A stretch of 64,000 nt of DNA, taken from Cytophagaceae bacterium. GTDB lineage: Bacteria; Bacteroidota; Bacteroidia; Cytophagales; Cytophagaceae. This document shows positions 8,811 through 17,941 of this stretch, one piece after another. The first letter of the stretch is position 1. Each line of letters starts with the position of its first letter. The stretch covers positions 11,298 to 75,297 of the forward strand of contig JAGKWN010000006.1 of the NCBI GenBank assembly GCA_021151805.1, written 5' to 3'. The position numbers and the translations under genes are program-made. The notes below the pieces were generated by a model, which had not been told where the DNA came from, did not search any database, and was given only the letters and a program-made list of their open reading frames with translations.

Positions 8811-9506
8811 ATGAATATTCATTATTTTCAACATGTTCCTTTTGAGGGACTGGCTTGCATGGAAGACTGGGTTAGACGCCCGAGTAATAAAGTTACAGCT
8901 ACACGTTTTTACGAAGATGCAAGATTACCTTTTATAGATCTTTTTGATACACTCATTGTCATGGGCGGCCCTATGAGCGTGCATGATGAAAAACAATATC
9001 CATGGCTGGTCCAGGAAAAAGTGATGATCCAGAAAGCGATTGAACGCGGCAAAAAAGTTATTGGCGTTTGCTTAGGCGCGCAATTGATTGCTGAAGTGCT
9101 TGGAGCGAAGGTGTATAAGAATACATACAGAGAAATCGGCTGGATGCCGGTAACAAAAACAGCTGCAGGAAAACAAAACAACCTGCTTGCCGATCTTCCG
9201 GATTCCATGGATGTATTTCACTGGCATGGCGAAACATTTGATTTGCCACAAGGTGCGGTGCAGTTACTTTCTTCTGAAGCATGTGCCAATCAGGCATTTT
9301 CATATGGCGACAATGTACTGGCACTTCAGTTTCACATGGAAATGACAAACGAATCCATCAAAACAATCAGTGAATTTTGCAAAGATGAATTGATCGAAGG
9401 TCCGTATATTCATAAAGAAGAAACATTTTATAAAGACGACAATATTGTGAAAGCAAACCAGTGGATGTTCCAGCTTTTAAACAAGCTTACACAGTCTGCT
9501 GTTTAA
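8811..9506 (+). CDS. Class I glutamine amidotransferase (GMP-synthase-like)
   Basis: A 231-residue stand-alone glutaminase-fold protein. The catalytic triad is visible: the nucleophile Cys87 in GVCLGAQ, then His175 and Glu177 in LQFHMEM. The oxyanion-loop segment MGGPMSVHDE is at residues 51-60. Stand-alone members include GMP synthase-like proteins and gamma-glutamyl hydrolases acting on peptides or polyamines; the acceptor here is unknown. It is monocistronic, with a strong promoter upstream and a hairpin terminator downstream. Confidence 0.88.
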   Translation: MNIHYFQHVPFEGLACMEDWVRRPSNKVTATRFYEDARLPFIDLFDTLIVMGGPMSVHDEKQYPWLVQEKVMIQKAIERGKKVIGVCLGAQLIAEVLGAKVYKNTYREIGWMPVTKTAAGKQNNLLADLPDSMDVFHWHGETFDLPQGAVQLLSSEACANQAFSYGDNVLALQFHMEMTNESIKTISEFCKDELIEGPYIHKEETFYKDDNIVKANQWMFQLLNKLTQSAV

Positions 9507-9533
9507 CAGAACATTTTCTGAATACATTCAAGC

Positions 9534-9568
9534 AAAGGAGGAACGAATAGATCCTCCTTTATTTTTTT
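9534..9568 (+). terminator. Rho-independent terminator
   Basis: The hairpin AAAGGAGGA-N9-TCCTCCTTT is followed by ATTTTTTT, 27 bases after the amidotransferase stop. Confidence 0.85.
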
Positions 9569-9632
9569 ACTATGTTCCCAAATCTTTCCGGAATGAATAT
9601 ATATTTTAGTCAATAGAAATCGGGATACATTC

Positions 9633-10451
9633 ATGCAGATAAAAACGGTCATTCTATTTATAGCCCTGTATTTATTTTACATTACGCCGGCATCCGCACA
9701 GATCAGTCCGCCGGGCTTAGGAAAAACAAATACAGCCGCATGGTTTGCTTTTGGTGTAAGACAATCACTTGACTCTGCAGATAAAATTCAATCGTTCAGT
9801 TATGTGGGCCTGGGCAGAATCAGTGGTCCGCAATCAGATAATCCCTTTCAATACCAGGATATCTTTGTATTAAACCAGGAGTTCTATCACAAGTTTCACA
9901 AGCACTGGCGCTACTCACTTGCATTGAGTTACCGCAACCAGGATGAATATGGCGATGAAAAATCATTCAATAGCATTTCTCCAACACATAAGCAGGAGAT
10001 ACGTGTCTACGGGCGCTATATGTATGAATTGAATATACAGCAGGTAAAATTTACAGCTACATTCCGCCAGGAGTTCAGGTCTTTTTTTGATCCTGATTTC
10101 AACCAGGAAAGTGACAGGTATCAATTGCGCTCGCGCTTTCGTCTGCAGGCTGCAATAATGCTGGATCCTGACAAGGTACATCGTATAACGGCCAGTGCCG
10201 AAGCATTATTTTCAACAACCCAAACAACTGTGCCTGCCAATCAATGGTCGGTGTTTGCATACAAAGAGGCGCGCTTTTGTTTGTACTATTCCATCAATCC
10301 TAAAAATACACCCTTCACTTATAGCATTGGTTATATGAATAACCTGATCGGACAGGCACATCCTGAAAGTGTTAATTACCTGGCCATGGATGTGATCTGG
10401 GAAAATCCGTTTAAGGCATTTAAGCGGGAAGTATTAAAACCGATTGAATAA
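9633..10451 (+). CDS. DUF2490-type outer-membrane protein
   Basis: A 272-residue exported protein with a signal peptide (residues 1-22, cleavage likely after ASA-Q). Alternating aromatic/hydrophobic strands follow (FCLYYSINPKNTPFTYSIGYM, RYSLALSYRN, RLQAAIMLD), which fit a small beta-barrel. Layout and the phrase NQWSVFAYKEARFCLYY recall DUF2490 proteins of Bacteroidota, whose function is unknown. It stands alone between the amidotransferase gene and radA. Confidence 0.65.
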   Translation: MQIKTVILFIALYLFYITPASAQISPPGLGKTNTAAWFAFGVRQSLDSADKIQSFSYVGLGRISGPQSDNPFQYQDIFVLNQEFYHKFHKHWRYSLALSYRNQDEYGDEKSFNSISPTHKQEIRVYGRYMYELNIQQVKFTATFRQEFRSFFDPDFNQESDRYQLRSRFRLQAAIMLDPDKVHRITASAEALFSTTQTTVPANQWSVFAYKEARFCLYYSINPKNTPFTYSIGYMNNLIGQAHPESVNYLAMDVIWENPFKAFKREVLKPIE

Positions 10452-10525
10452 TATTCCACCATTGAGAATCATTTTTTCATTTCTGTGATAGTCTTCGTAT
10501 TTTGTATATTACTTAATACAAAAGT

Positions 10526-11893
10526 ATGGCTAAAGTAAAATCCTCCTATTTCTGTCAGAGCTGCGGCGCGCAATCACCTAAATGGGTAGGCCGCTGTCCA
10601 TCTTGCGGCGAGTGGAACACGTATGTAGAAGAAATTATTCAGAAAGAAGATAAAACATCCTGGAACAGCAGTTCTACCAAGGTTGCGCAAAAACCACGTC
10701 ACCTGAAGGAGATCACCTATAGTCAGGAGCAGCGCATCATTACGCCCGACAGCGAACTGAACCGTGTACTCGGTGGCGGTATTGTACCAGGTTCTATTGT
10801 ATTGATCGGTGGTGAGCCGGGCATTGGCAAGTCGACACTGATGTTGCAGGTGGCACTGAAACTTTCTGCTGTAAAAGTTTTATATGTTTCCGGCGAAGAA
10901 AGCGAGCAGCAGATCAAGATGCGCGCCGATCGGATTGAAGTACCTTCAGAAGCGTGTTTTATTCTTACAGAAACATCTACGCAGAATATATTCAAACAGA
11001 TTGAAGCGTTGCAGCCGGAAGTATTGATCATCGATTCGATCCAGACGCTGCACTCGGCATTCATAGAATCGGCAGCCGGCAGCATCTCGCAGGTGCGCGA
11101 GTGTACGGCAGAGTTGCTGAAGTATGCAAAGGAAAGCGGCACGCCGGTATTTCTGATTGGCCACATTACCAAGGAAGGAACGCTGGCTGGTCCGAAAGTA
11201 TTGGAGCACATGGTTGATACCGTGCTCCAGTTTGAAGGCGACCGACATTTATCGTACCGTATTTTGCGTACAACAAAAAACCGTTTCGGTTCAACTTCCG
11301 AATTGGGTATTTATGAAATGTCGGGTGAAGGTTTGCGTGAAGTCACTAATCCATCAGAGATATTATTGTCGCAGCGCGACGAAGCCATCAGCGGTATTGC
11401 CATTGGTGCAACGCTGGAAGGCAACAGACCTTTGCTGATTGAGATACAGTCGCTGGTAAGCGCCGCTACTTACGGTACACCGCAACGCAGCAGTACAGGT
11501 TTTGATTCCAAGCGTTTGAACATGTTGCTTGCTGTGTTAGAGAAACGCGGCGGTATGCGCTTTGGTGCGCAGGATGTATTCCTGAATATTGCCGGCGGTT
11601 TAAAGGTAGAAGACCCGGCACTGGATATGGCAGTTTGTGTAAGTCTGGTTTCTTCTTTTCACGATGCTATCATTCCACCGGATATTTGTTTTGCAGGTGA
11701 AGTAGGCCTGGGCGGCGAGATCCGTGCGGTGAACAGAATTGAACAACGTATTTCCGAAGCAGAAAAACTGGGTTTCAAGCATATTTTTATTTCCAAATAC
11801 AACATGAAGGGACTGGATCAGAAACGGTTTAAAATCCGCTTGCATGAAGTAGCACGCCTGGGAGAAGTTTTTGATAATATTTTGCAGAGCTAA
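10526..11893 (+). CDS. radA: DNA repair protein RadA
   Basis: A 455-residue RecA-like ATPase that promotes branch migration during recombination and repair. The N-terminal zinc finger uses Cys10, Cys13, Cys24 and Cys27. The Walker A motif GGEPGIGKST is at residues 95-104, the RadA-specific KNRFGS motif is near 253, and the C-terminal half is a Lon-protease-like domain (GLKVEDPALDMAV ... FAGEVGLGGEIRAV). Length equals the usual 450-460. Its stop codon is directly joined to the next ATG (TAAATG), so it heads a three-gene operon. Confidence 0.97.
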   Translation: MAKVKSSYFCQSCGAQSPKWVGRCPSCGEWNTYVEEIIQKEDKTSWNSSSTKVAQKPRHLKEITYSQEQRIITPDSELNRVLGGGIVPGSIVLIGGEPGIGKSTLMLQVALKLSAVKVLYVSGEESEQQIKMRADRIEVPSEACFILTETSTQNIFKQIEALQPEVLIIDSIQTLHSAFIESAAGSISQVRECTAELLKYAKESGTPVFLIGHITKEGTLAGPKVLEHMVDTVLQFEGDRHLSYRILRTTKNRFGSTSELGIYEMSGEGLREVTNPSEILLSQRDEAISGIAIGATLEGNRPLLIEIQSLVSAATYGTPQRSSTGFDSKRLNMLLAVLEKRGGMRFGAQDVFLNIAGGLKVEDPALDMAVCVSLVSSFHDAIIPPDICFAGEVGLGGEIRAVNRIEQRISEAEKLGFKHIFISKYNMKGLDQKRFKIRLHEVARLGEVFDNILQS

Positions 11894-12409
11894 ATGAATC
11901 TGAAAGAAGAGCTGGAGAAAGAACATAGTCTGGTGCAGGCAAACAGGATCTGTGATTGGGCGATTGAATCCAAAGCAAACCTGAAGCAACTGATGAAAGC
12001 TTTTTTCGGCAAAGAAAAACTGCATGCGCAGCGTGCATCGTGGTCTGCAGGCAAGGCGCATGAACTCAAGCCGGAATGGTTTGACAGTTACATTCCCGAA
12101 TTGATTGCCTGCCTGGAAAAACCTATTCATGGAAGCGTGCGTAGAAATAGTTTACGGATGCTGCAAACCATGGTGATTCCTGAGGATTTGCAGGGCACAC
12201 TCATCGATCAGTTGTTTACGCTGCTGGTGGATTCAAAAACAGAAAGCGCAGTAAAAGCATTTGGCATGAGCACCGCGTATAACATCGTGGCAAATTATCC
12301 GGAGCTGAAGCATGAACTTAAAATTATTATTGAAGATCAATTACCCTATGCAACACCAAGTTTTAAAAGCAGGGCAAAAAAGATCATTAAAAAATTAGAA
12401 GAATTATAA
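11894..12409 (+). CDS. Hypothetical HEAT-like helical protein
   Basis: A 171-residue, all-helical soluble protein with no recognised family name. Paired helices such as FDSYIPELIACLEKP / SVRRNSLRMLQTMVIPED / GTLIDQLFTLLVDS / AVKAFGMSTAYNIVANYPEL resemble HEAT repeats. It begins at the base after the radA stop, and its own stop abuts the mgtC-like ATG (TAAATG again), so translation of the three genes is probably coupled. A role linked to RadA is possible but is only inferred from position. Confidence 0.7.
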   Translation: MNLKEELEKEHSLVQANRICDWAIESKANLKQLMKAFFGKEKLHAQRASWSAGKAHELKPEWFDSYIPELIACLEKPIHGSVRRNSLRMLQTMVIPEDLQGTLIDQLFTLLVDSKTESAVKAFGMSTAYNIVANYPELKHELKIIIEDQLPYATPSFKSRAKKIIKKLEEL

Positions 12410-13075
12410 ATGGATATACTGACTGAAATAATAAAAGAACTGCAGAGCATTGAAGAGCCCTTGATCAAATTGGGGTTATCAATATGCCTGGGTGCTTTAA
12501 TAGGTGCAGAGCGCGAATATAAAAGTAAAGTAGCAGGCTTCAGAACAATCATTCTGATTACCCTGGGTTCTACCTTGTTTACGTTAGTATCTGTAGCATT
12601 AATGGGCGAAGGTGATCCTACGCGTATTGCTTCAACGGTTGTAACAGGTATCGGTTTTTTAGGTGCCGGGGTTATTTACCGTGAAACCGGAACGATCCGC
12701 GGAATCACAACAGCAGCCGTTATCTGGGCAGCAGCGGCCATTGGCATGATGGTTGGTTTCGGACTGTTTGCCATTTCAATCATCTCTGTAATTTTTATTC
12801 TGATTATTCTGTTGTCATTTTCGTGGTTGCAGCGATACATCGATCGCACGAACAGAGAGAAGATCTATCGGATACACATGACCAACAACGTTGAAAATAT
12901 TCAGACAATAAAACAACTAATCAAATCCTTTAAACTGAGTCCGAAGGTAATTAACCAGGGTAAACGTAAAGGCCTGATTTATCTGGTGATTGAAGTGGAA
13001 GGCCCGGTCAAGTTTCACAACAATTTTATGAAGACCCTATATGCTTCAGAAATGGTAGAATCGTTTGAAGTGTAA
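12410..13075 (+). CDS. MgtC/SapB-family membrane protein
   Basis: A 221-residue protein with five hydrophobic segments in the first 145 residues and a soluble C-terminal domain. The MgtC/SapB signature is clear: LGALIGAEREYKSKVAGFRT, then GIGFLGAGVIYRETG and GITTAAVIWAAAAIGM. The C-terminal ~75 residues look like an ACT-type regulatory domain. MgtC proteins modulate magnesium homeostasis or ATP synthase activity; the exact role outside pathogens is unsettled. It is last in the radA operon and a terminator region follows. Confidence 0.88.
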   Translation: MDILTEIIKELQSIEEPLIKLGLSICLGALIGAEREYKSKVAGFRTIILITLGSTLFTLVSVALMGEGDPTRIASTVVTGIGFLGAGVIYRETGTIRGITTAAVIWAAAAIGMMVGFGLFAISIISVIFILIILLSFSWLQRYIDRTNREKIYRIHMTNNVENIQTIKQLIKSFKLSPKVINQGKRKGLIYLVIEVEGPVKFHNNFMKTLYASEMVESFEV

Positions 13076-13156
13076 CACTTTTTTAAAATTTATGCTTATT
13101 GTATTAGTACATTCTGTTTAAAAGGATTATATCAATTGAAAATTGTTCTTTAAGGC

Positions 13157-13171
13157 GACCCCAGCGGGGTC
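13157..13171. repeat. GC-rich palindrome GACCCCAGCGGGGTC
   Basis: A perfect 6-base stem with a 3-base loop in otherwise A+T-rich intergenic DNA, just before a separate terminator. Its composition suggests an inserted REP-like palindrome; no second copy was noticed in this window. Confidence 0.4.
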
Positions 13172-13176
13172 ATAAT

Positions 13177-13210
13177 AAAAAAGACGAAAGAAATTCTTTC
13201 GTCTTTTTTA
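13177..13210. terminator. Bidirectional terminator
   Basis: The stem AAAGACGAAAGAA / TTCTTTCGTCTTT is bordered by A- and T-runs. It lies between the convergent mgtC-like and 13229-14821 genes and can serve both. Confidence 0.85.
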
Positions 13211-13228
13211 TTTACGGAGAAGTATAAA

Positions 13229-14821
13229 TTACTTCAGGTCAATCTTTCCGAGTTTATATGTTCCATGTATGTAGCCGAGCAGGATTACTTCATTTGGCGA
13301 AACCTGAGAAGAAAATTTAGGCCGGGTGCCGATACCTTTGCCGTATTGCGGTGCAGGCATTAATACACGTTTTTTTAATGTGCCGCTTCCATCGAGGCTC
13401 ACCATTGTCAGTTGTGATTTTTGTGGGTTGATGGTTCTGTATTGTTTGGCGGCAATACCTGTTCCGTTCTTTGGATTGTCATTAAATATGATGTATACCA
13501 TATCCTTGTGGGCAAATACACCAATGGATGAGAAGAAGCCTCCATCATTTGTTGTCACCTGGTATTTAGGGATATTGGAGCACCACTGACGATCTCCTGT
13601 TGTACCAAATTTACTAACCAGAACATTGTTGTAATGGTAGTAATACGTAGTATAGGTTGTTGTTGTACCGTTGGCTGAAGTGGTGGTATGGGTTACAGCA
13701 TGCATATAATATTGTTCGCTGACCATCACAATCTCCTCCGCTTCATTTACGAATACCTCTCTGATGTCGTAATCATACAACTGATCTTTACCCTTTGCTT
13801 TCTTTTTCGATTTGCTTTCTTTTTTGTTATCGTCATCATCTAAAGGCTTCGCATATACAACCGCCAGGAACGCATCATCAAAGACCTGCTGTTTGGAATA
13901 TACAACCTGCCGGTTGAGCAAATCAATTTTAGAAATAATAGTTCCTCTTAAAGCGTTTATTTTTTTTTCAGAATAAAAACCTGGCACATACATAAACCTT
14001 GAGTCATCATCAATCAGTATAGAGATTCCTGTAATGAGATAATTGCCAACCCGCATATCATATTCTTTGTATTCTTTTGTAGAAGGGTAATAAGACATGA
14101 TATAGTAATTGAAATCAATTCTATCATCATTGCTTTTATTGTTCTCTTCTTCTCTTTTCAGATTTACACTGTATATAAGATGAATATTGCCTGCATTATC
14201 AATGACATAATCCATGATGGAAGTATTTGTTCCTTTATAAGGCAATTCAATTACTGCATGACTTTTTTCAACAAAATTTTCATCAATTACCTTATAGTGA
14301 AATGTTTCTTTTTGATCGTCTCTTTCTCTGAAATTTGAAAAGATAAGAATGGAATTTGTTTTTTTTGAGAGCTGCACATCGAAATACACATCGTGCCTGG
14401 AAGTGAGGTTCTCGAATAGATTAACCTCATAAAGTTTTGTATCAATAACACCTCCCTTTGAAATGTGCGTGGCAAATAATTGTTTTGTATTTGCTTTTGA
14501 ATCATAAAAACTGGTAAAGACAATGAGTTTGTTTTTTGTGATGAGAACATTCTCGAATGATGTTTTAGACACTTTTGTCAGATAGATCTCAATTTTTTTG
14601 GTCCATAAGATATTCATGTTTAGATCGAATTTTTCTATATAAATACTCCCGGAATTTTTAATAACATAAAAGCCCGTTTCGTCTTTACCCAATACATAAG
14701 AAGGATCACCCGACCTGCTCTTTTTAACGTCATTACCCCATTCCAACGAAACATCCTGAGCAGAAACAAAACAATTGAAATGACTTAAAACGAAAATCAA
14801 CAAAATGCAAAAGTGCTTCAT
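13229..14821 (-). CDS. Secreted/outer-membrane hypothetical protein, propeller-like
   Basis: A 530-residue protein with an N-terminal signal peptide (residues 1-21, cleavage after VSA). The rest shows repeated beta-strand blocks of the kind seen in beta-propellers, with phrases like GKDETGFYVIKN, LITKNKLIVFTSF and FAHKDMVYIIFND. Between about residues 320 and 345 there is a very charged Asp/Lys-rich insert (DDDDNKKESKSKKK). No family name is recognised. Probably periplasmic or surface-located in a group-specific family. It is divergent from the barrel protein at 14876. Confidence 0.7.
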   Translation of the reverse strand: MKHFCILLIFVLSHFNCFVSAQDVSLEWGNDVKKSRSGDPSYVLGKDETGFYVIKNSGSIYIEKFDLNMNILWTKKIEIYLTKVSKTSFENVLITKNKLIVFTSFYDSKANTKQLFATHISKGGVIDTKLYEVNLFENLTSRHDVYFDVQLSKKTNSILIFSNFRERDDQKETFHYKVIDENFVEKSHAVIELPYKGTNTSIMDYVIDNAGNIHLIYSVNLKREEENNKSNDDRIDFNYYIMSYYPSTKEYKEYDMRVGNYLITGISILIDDDSRFMYVPGFYSEKKINALRGTIISKIDLLNRQVVYSKQQVFDDAFLAVVYAKPLDDDDNKKESKSKKKAKGKDQLYDYDIREVFVNEAEEIVMVSEQYYMHAVTHTTTSANGTTTTYTTYYYHYNNVLVSKFGTTGDRQWCSNIPKYQVTTNDGGFFSSIGVFAHKDMVYIIFNDNPKNGTGIAAKQYRTINPQKSQLTMVSLDGSGTLKKRVLMPAPQYGKGIGTRPKFSSQVSPNEVILLGYIHGTYKLGKIDLK

Positions 14822-14841
14822 GGTAGTCGTAGGATTATAAT

Positions 14842-14849
14842 TATATTTG
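14842..14849 (+). promoter_or_regulatory. -7 promoter element TATATTTG
   Basis: Matches TAnnTTTG 27 bases before the ATG at 14876. No clear -33 box is visible 20 bases upstream, so the call is tentative. Confidence 0.4.
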
Positions 14850-14875
14850 GTAAATATCCAGTTTAATTATTAGCA

Positions 14876-15577
14876 ATGAAAAAATTAATCATTTTATTCA
14901 TATTTTTTATATCCCTTGGTTTCCAGTGTTTCAGCCAAACGGTTCCCAGCACGGGTAATTCCGGACAGATAAGAGTTTATGATGCCTACCAGCCCCCAAA
15001 CGGTTCGTCGTTGGGAACGAAGAATAAAATATCTATTAATCCATTCAGTTTTTTGATCGGTGATTATCCTTTGTATTATGAACGTATGTTTGGCTCTGCA
15101 TTCAGCCTTGAACTGGGCGCAGGAGTAACACATGAAAATTTTTTACGCAAGTTTACCGATTTTCAATCTTCGGCAAATTATCCGGGCGATGTAGTAACAA
15201 GAACGTACCAATTGGGGAGTACCTATAGTATTTCACCTAAAATTTATCTGGATGATGATTGCTTTGAAGGTACCTACATAGCGCTTTATTACAGGCACAG
15301 ATTGTACAACAGTAAAGTTAGCGGGTATGAAGGGAACCCCATTAATCCGGTTGATGAATATGCACGGATTAACAGTTTTACATTCAACATGGGGTATGTG
15401 CTTAACCTGGGAAAAAATTTCATGCTCGACTACTACGTCGGGCTTGGCATTCGCACAACCACGTTATCTCAATTTGCAACAGATTATTCTTTTGGGAATA
15501 CCGTGTATTATGCTGAATACTCAAAGCAGACACTGCCTACAGGCGTGATGGGTCTTAAATTGGGGTATGCATTTTAA
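14876..15577 (+). CDS. Outer-membrane beta-barrel protein (hypothetical)
   Basis: A 233-residue protein with a signal peptide (residues 1-20, ends at CFSQ) and a strand-rich mature part: INPFSFLIGDYPLYYERMF, FSLELGAGVTHE, TYIALYYRHRLY, FTFNMGYVLNLG, FMLDYYVGLGI and a C-terminal VMGLKLGYAF ending in Phe, as typical barrel proteins do. It resembles DUF3575-like barrels in style. Function unknown. A bidirectional terminator follows. Confidence 0.75.
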   Translation: MKKLIILFIFFISLGFQCFSQTVPSTGNSGQIRVYDAYQPPNGSSLGTKNKISINPFSFLIGDYPLYYERMFGSAFSLELGAGVTHENFLRKFTDFQSSANYPGDVVTRTYQLGSTYSISPKIYLDDDCFEGTYIALYYRHRLYNSKVSGYEGNPINPVDEYARINSFTFNMGYVLNLGKNFMLDYYVGLGIRTTTLSQFATDYSFGNTVYYAEYSKQTLPTGVMGLKLGYAF

Positions 15578-15596
15578 GGTACCAGCCTCTAAAAAT

Positions 15597-15634
15597 AAAA
15601 AGAGGCGTATAATTTATCATACGCCTCTTTTTTA
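15597..15634. terminator. Bidirectional terminator
   Basis: AAAAAGAGGCGTAT / ATACGCCTCTTTTT is a perfect 14-base stem with A- and T-runs. It separates the convergent genes 14876-15577 and 15662-17263. Confidence 0.88.
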
Positions 15635-15661
15635 TTTTACCAGCGCAAATTGCGGATGAAA

Positions 15662-17263
15662 TTATTTAGGAGAAATGGTGTAATGACATTCTAAATAACT
15701 ATTTGCATGAAATGGATAGGTGTAGGGAACAGTTCTATATGCAAAGAATTTTTCAATAGCCGTTTTTATTTTTTTATTCACTACACCATCGATGGATGTT
15801 AAATGAACAAGCACAAATCCTTTTTGTGAATCAGCAACCATTAAAGACAACGAGCATACAATATTTACCGGGGCCTTAAGTTTTGTTAACACTGCACCGT
15901 TTTTGGTTTGAGCAAAAGCAGTTAGAGAGTCCTGAATCGAATAAAGAAGATTCTTATAAAAATGATCACTACCTTGAAATTTATTCTCCAATTTGGAAAT
16001 AATAAATGCATTTGCATACCCGCCATTTCTGTATCCCTCATTTTCAGGTAGGGGTTTGAATAAAAGCAGGTCGACATCTTTTTCAGGGTGGTATTCTGTA
16101 TGAGTTGTTTGCTTATATGAAGGCGTAAAGCCTATCGGTGGGTTGCCATTGGGTCCCCAATAGGCATTGCCGGCACTTTCGCAGCAGGTAGTGGATTTAT
16201 AGTTTCCTCTATGATCAAACCAATCTACTTTTTCAACTTCACCATTCTTATAAAAAACCCGTTGCCAAACAATATTATTTTGAATTTGTTCTTTTGTTAT
16301 AATTGTGTCGTTGCGGTATAATTTTTTTGTCTGCACTTTATCAGATCCCGAATATTCAAACGCATATCCATGAAGGTGCCCATTTTTACAAGCAGCCTGC
16401 TCAATGACTTGTCCGGTATTTGAATAAGAAAATCGAGTACCTTCACGATTTTGGTCATATTGAACAAAAGATTTTGTAGTACCCTCTTCATACATACAGC
16501 GAACACTATCTAAAATACCCGGTGTTGAATAATAATAATTGCAGGCCGGCTTTCCGCTTTCATAAAAGATAGAACTTAGTTGTTTGCGGTTTTTATCATA
16601 AAGCGTTTTTTCAATTAATACGGAGTCTTTATAATCAACCAGGTATTTATGATACCAGCCATCGTAACTATTGTCTCCATTCCAATGAGCACCTATTTTA
16701 AGAAACAATTTGCCATTTAAAAAAAACATGTTTTTAAAATACCCATGTAAAGTATCCTGTCTGTAAGTGAATGTATTTATAAAGCCGTCTTTGGAGATTA
16801 TATAACAAACACCATGTTTTAAATTATCCTTGAAAGTTAAAACGCTGGGCAATGCGGTTCTTGGGTGATTGTATATAAGCAAGGTGTCGTTGAGGTATGC
16901 GTAATAATTTTTTTCAGGGCTATAAACATTAAGCCCTACCATTCTTCTGTAATCCTCTTTATACGTAAAATTTCCTTTGGCAAATAATACGCCGTCTTTA
17001 TCATACCAAAAACAGGAGTCCACAAGCATGTTGTTTTTGTATGAGCCTTTGGCTATATACTTACCACTGTTTTTATAATAATTCCTGAACGCACCTTGCA
17101 TGAAGCCTTCGCTGTCAACGGTAAATTCCTGATAAATGCTATCCACACCTTTCCCGTTTACACCTACAAAATTTTTAATATGAATAAGATTTAATACAGC
17201 CTTTTGTGCTACTGAAAAAGAAGATATCCAAAAAAATAAACCAATAAATACAACGGGTTTCAT
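15662..17263 (-). CDS. Secreted YwqK/MORN-like repeat protein
   Basis: A 533-residue protein with a signal peptide (residues 1-19, ends at VAQ). The body is built from short repeats in which a Tyr/Gly pair alternates with 'write-back' phrases, for example GSYKNNMLVDSCFWYDKDG, GKYIAKG, NKLKHGVCY-like, YDKNRKQLSSIFYESGKPA and FYKNGEVEKVDWFDHRG. This is the pattern of the YwqK/MORN-variant repeat family, once annotated as 'toxin-antitoxin YwqK antitoxin'. The C-terminal ~90 residues (NIVCSLSLMVADSQKGFVLVHL ... AIEKFFAYRTVPYT, in part) resemble a TonB-C-like fold. Probably cell-surface or periplasmic. Function unknown. Confidence 0.7.
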   Translation of the reverse strand: MKPVVFIGLFFWISSFSVAQKAVLNLIHIKNFVGVNGKGVDSIYQEFTVDSEGFMQGAFRNYYKNSGKYIAKGSYKNNMLVDSCFWYDKDGVLFAKGNFTYKEDYRRMVGLNVYSPEKNYYAYLNDTLLIYNHPRTALPSVLTFKDNLKHGVCYIISKDGFINTFTYRQDTLHGYFKNMFFLNGKLFLKIGAHWNGDNSYDGWYHKYLVDYKDSVLIEKTLYDKNRKQLSSIFYESGKPACNYYYSTPGILDSVRCMYEEGTTKSFVQYDQNREGTRFSYSNTGQVIEQAACKNGHLHGYAFEYSGSDKVQTKKLYRNDTIITKEQIQNNIVWQRVFYKNGEVEKVDWFDHRGNYKSTTCCESAGNAYWGPNGNPPIGFTPSYKQTTHTEYHPEKDVDLLLFKPLPENEGYRNGGYANAFIISKLENKFQGSDHFYKNLLYSIQDSLTAFAQTKNGAVLTKLKAPVNIVCSLSLMVADSQKGFVLVHLTSIDGVVNKKIKTAIEKFFAYRTVPYTYPFHANSYLECHYTISPK

Positions 17264-17274
17264 GCTATTAAAAA

Positions 17275-17673
17275 TTAATTCTCTTCATAATCTTTGTTCA
17301 GCTTCAGGCGTATGTAATACATCAGCGAGTGCTCTTCAACAGAAACATACTTATCACTTTTTGCAATCTTGTTCAGCTCCTGCACAATAAGCTCGTAAAT
17401 AGTAAACGGTATATCGATTTTGTTTGTCAGTGCTTCGATCAGATCCATTTTATCCTGCTCAGAGAGTTTATGGGTATACGTGTTTACTTCTGCCAGCACA
17501 GCATCCTTCTGTTCTTCTGTCAGGAAAAATACATTTACCAATGTATTTCGCAGACTTTCGTTTAGTGTCTGCGCTTCTTCTTTGCTGATTACAAAATCAG
17601 ATTCTGCCAGAAAAATATATAAGAATGATACTAAGTAATTTAAATCCCAATGCTCTAAAACCTCGCCTTTCAT
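17275..17673 (-). CDS. Small helical protein, TerB-like
   Basis: A 132-residue, all-helical acidic protein. The alternation of helices with the pattern FLAESDFVISKEEAQTLNE ... KSDKYVSVEEHSLMYYIR (in parts) resembles TerB/tellurite-resistance-like domains, in which two helical repeats each carry an acidic turn. The second acidic turn, SDKYVSVEE, fits this. It ends 11 bases before the YwqK-like gene on the same strand, so the two are likely cotranscribed. Assignment is tentative. Confidence 0.55.
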   Translation of the reverse strand: MKGEVLEHWDLNYLVSFLYIFLAESDFVISKEEAQTLNESLRNTLVNVFFLTEEQKDAVLAEVNTYTHKLSEQDKMDLIEALTNKIDIPFTIYELIVQELNKIAKSDKYVSVEEHSLMYYIRLKLNKDYEEN

Positions 17674-17941
17674 GATCTGTTTAAAATTTTGACAAAGGTA
17701 ATTGAATAAAGCGCCATTCTGAATTCGTTCTGTAAAAGATTTTAGCTACATCCGGGGAAAGAATAGGATAAATTCCAGCAGTTTCGTTGAGCTGCCTTAG
17801 ATTCAACAAAAACTACAGAAAAACAACTGTGTGAATCAGCCTAATCGCAACCCATTTTTTTACCAAGAGATTTTTTCAGAATTCCGTTTTTTCTGCTTTG
17901 TGTTGTATCTTGCAGTATAATTGATTGCGCTATAAGTACGA

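Noticed and set aside
10723..11211. 162-codon minus-strand ORF opposite radA
   Set aside because: Shadow of the radA coding strand; Ser/Ile-rich and with no recognisable domain.
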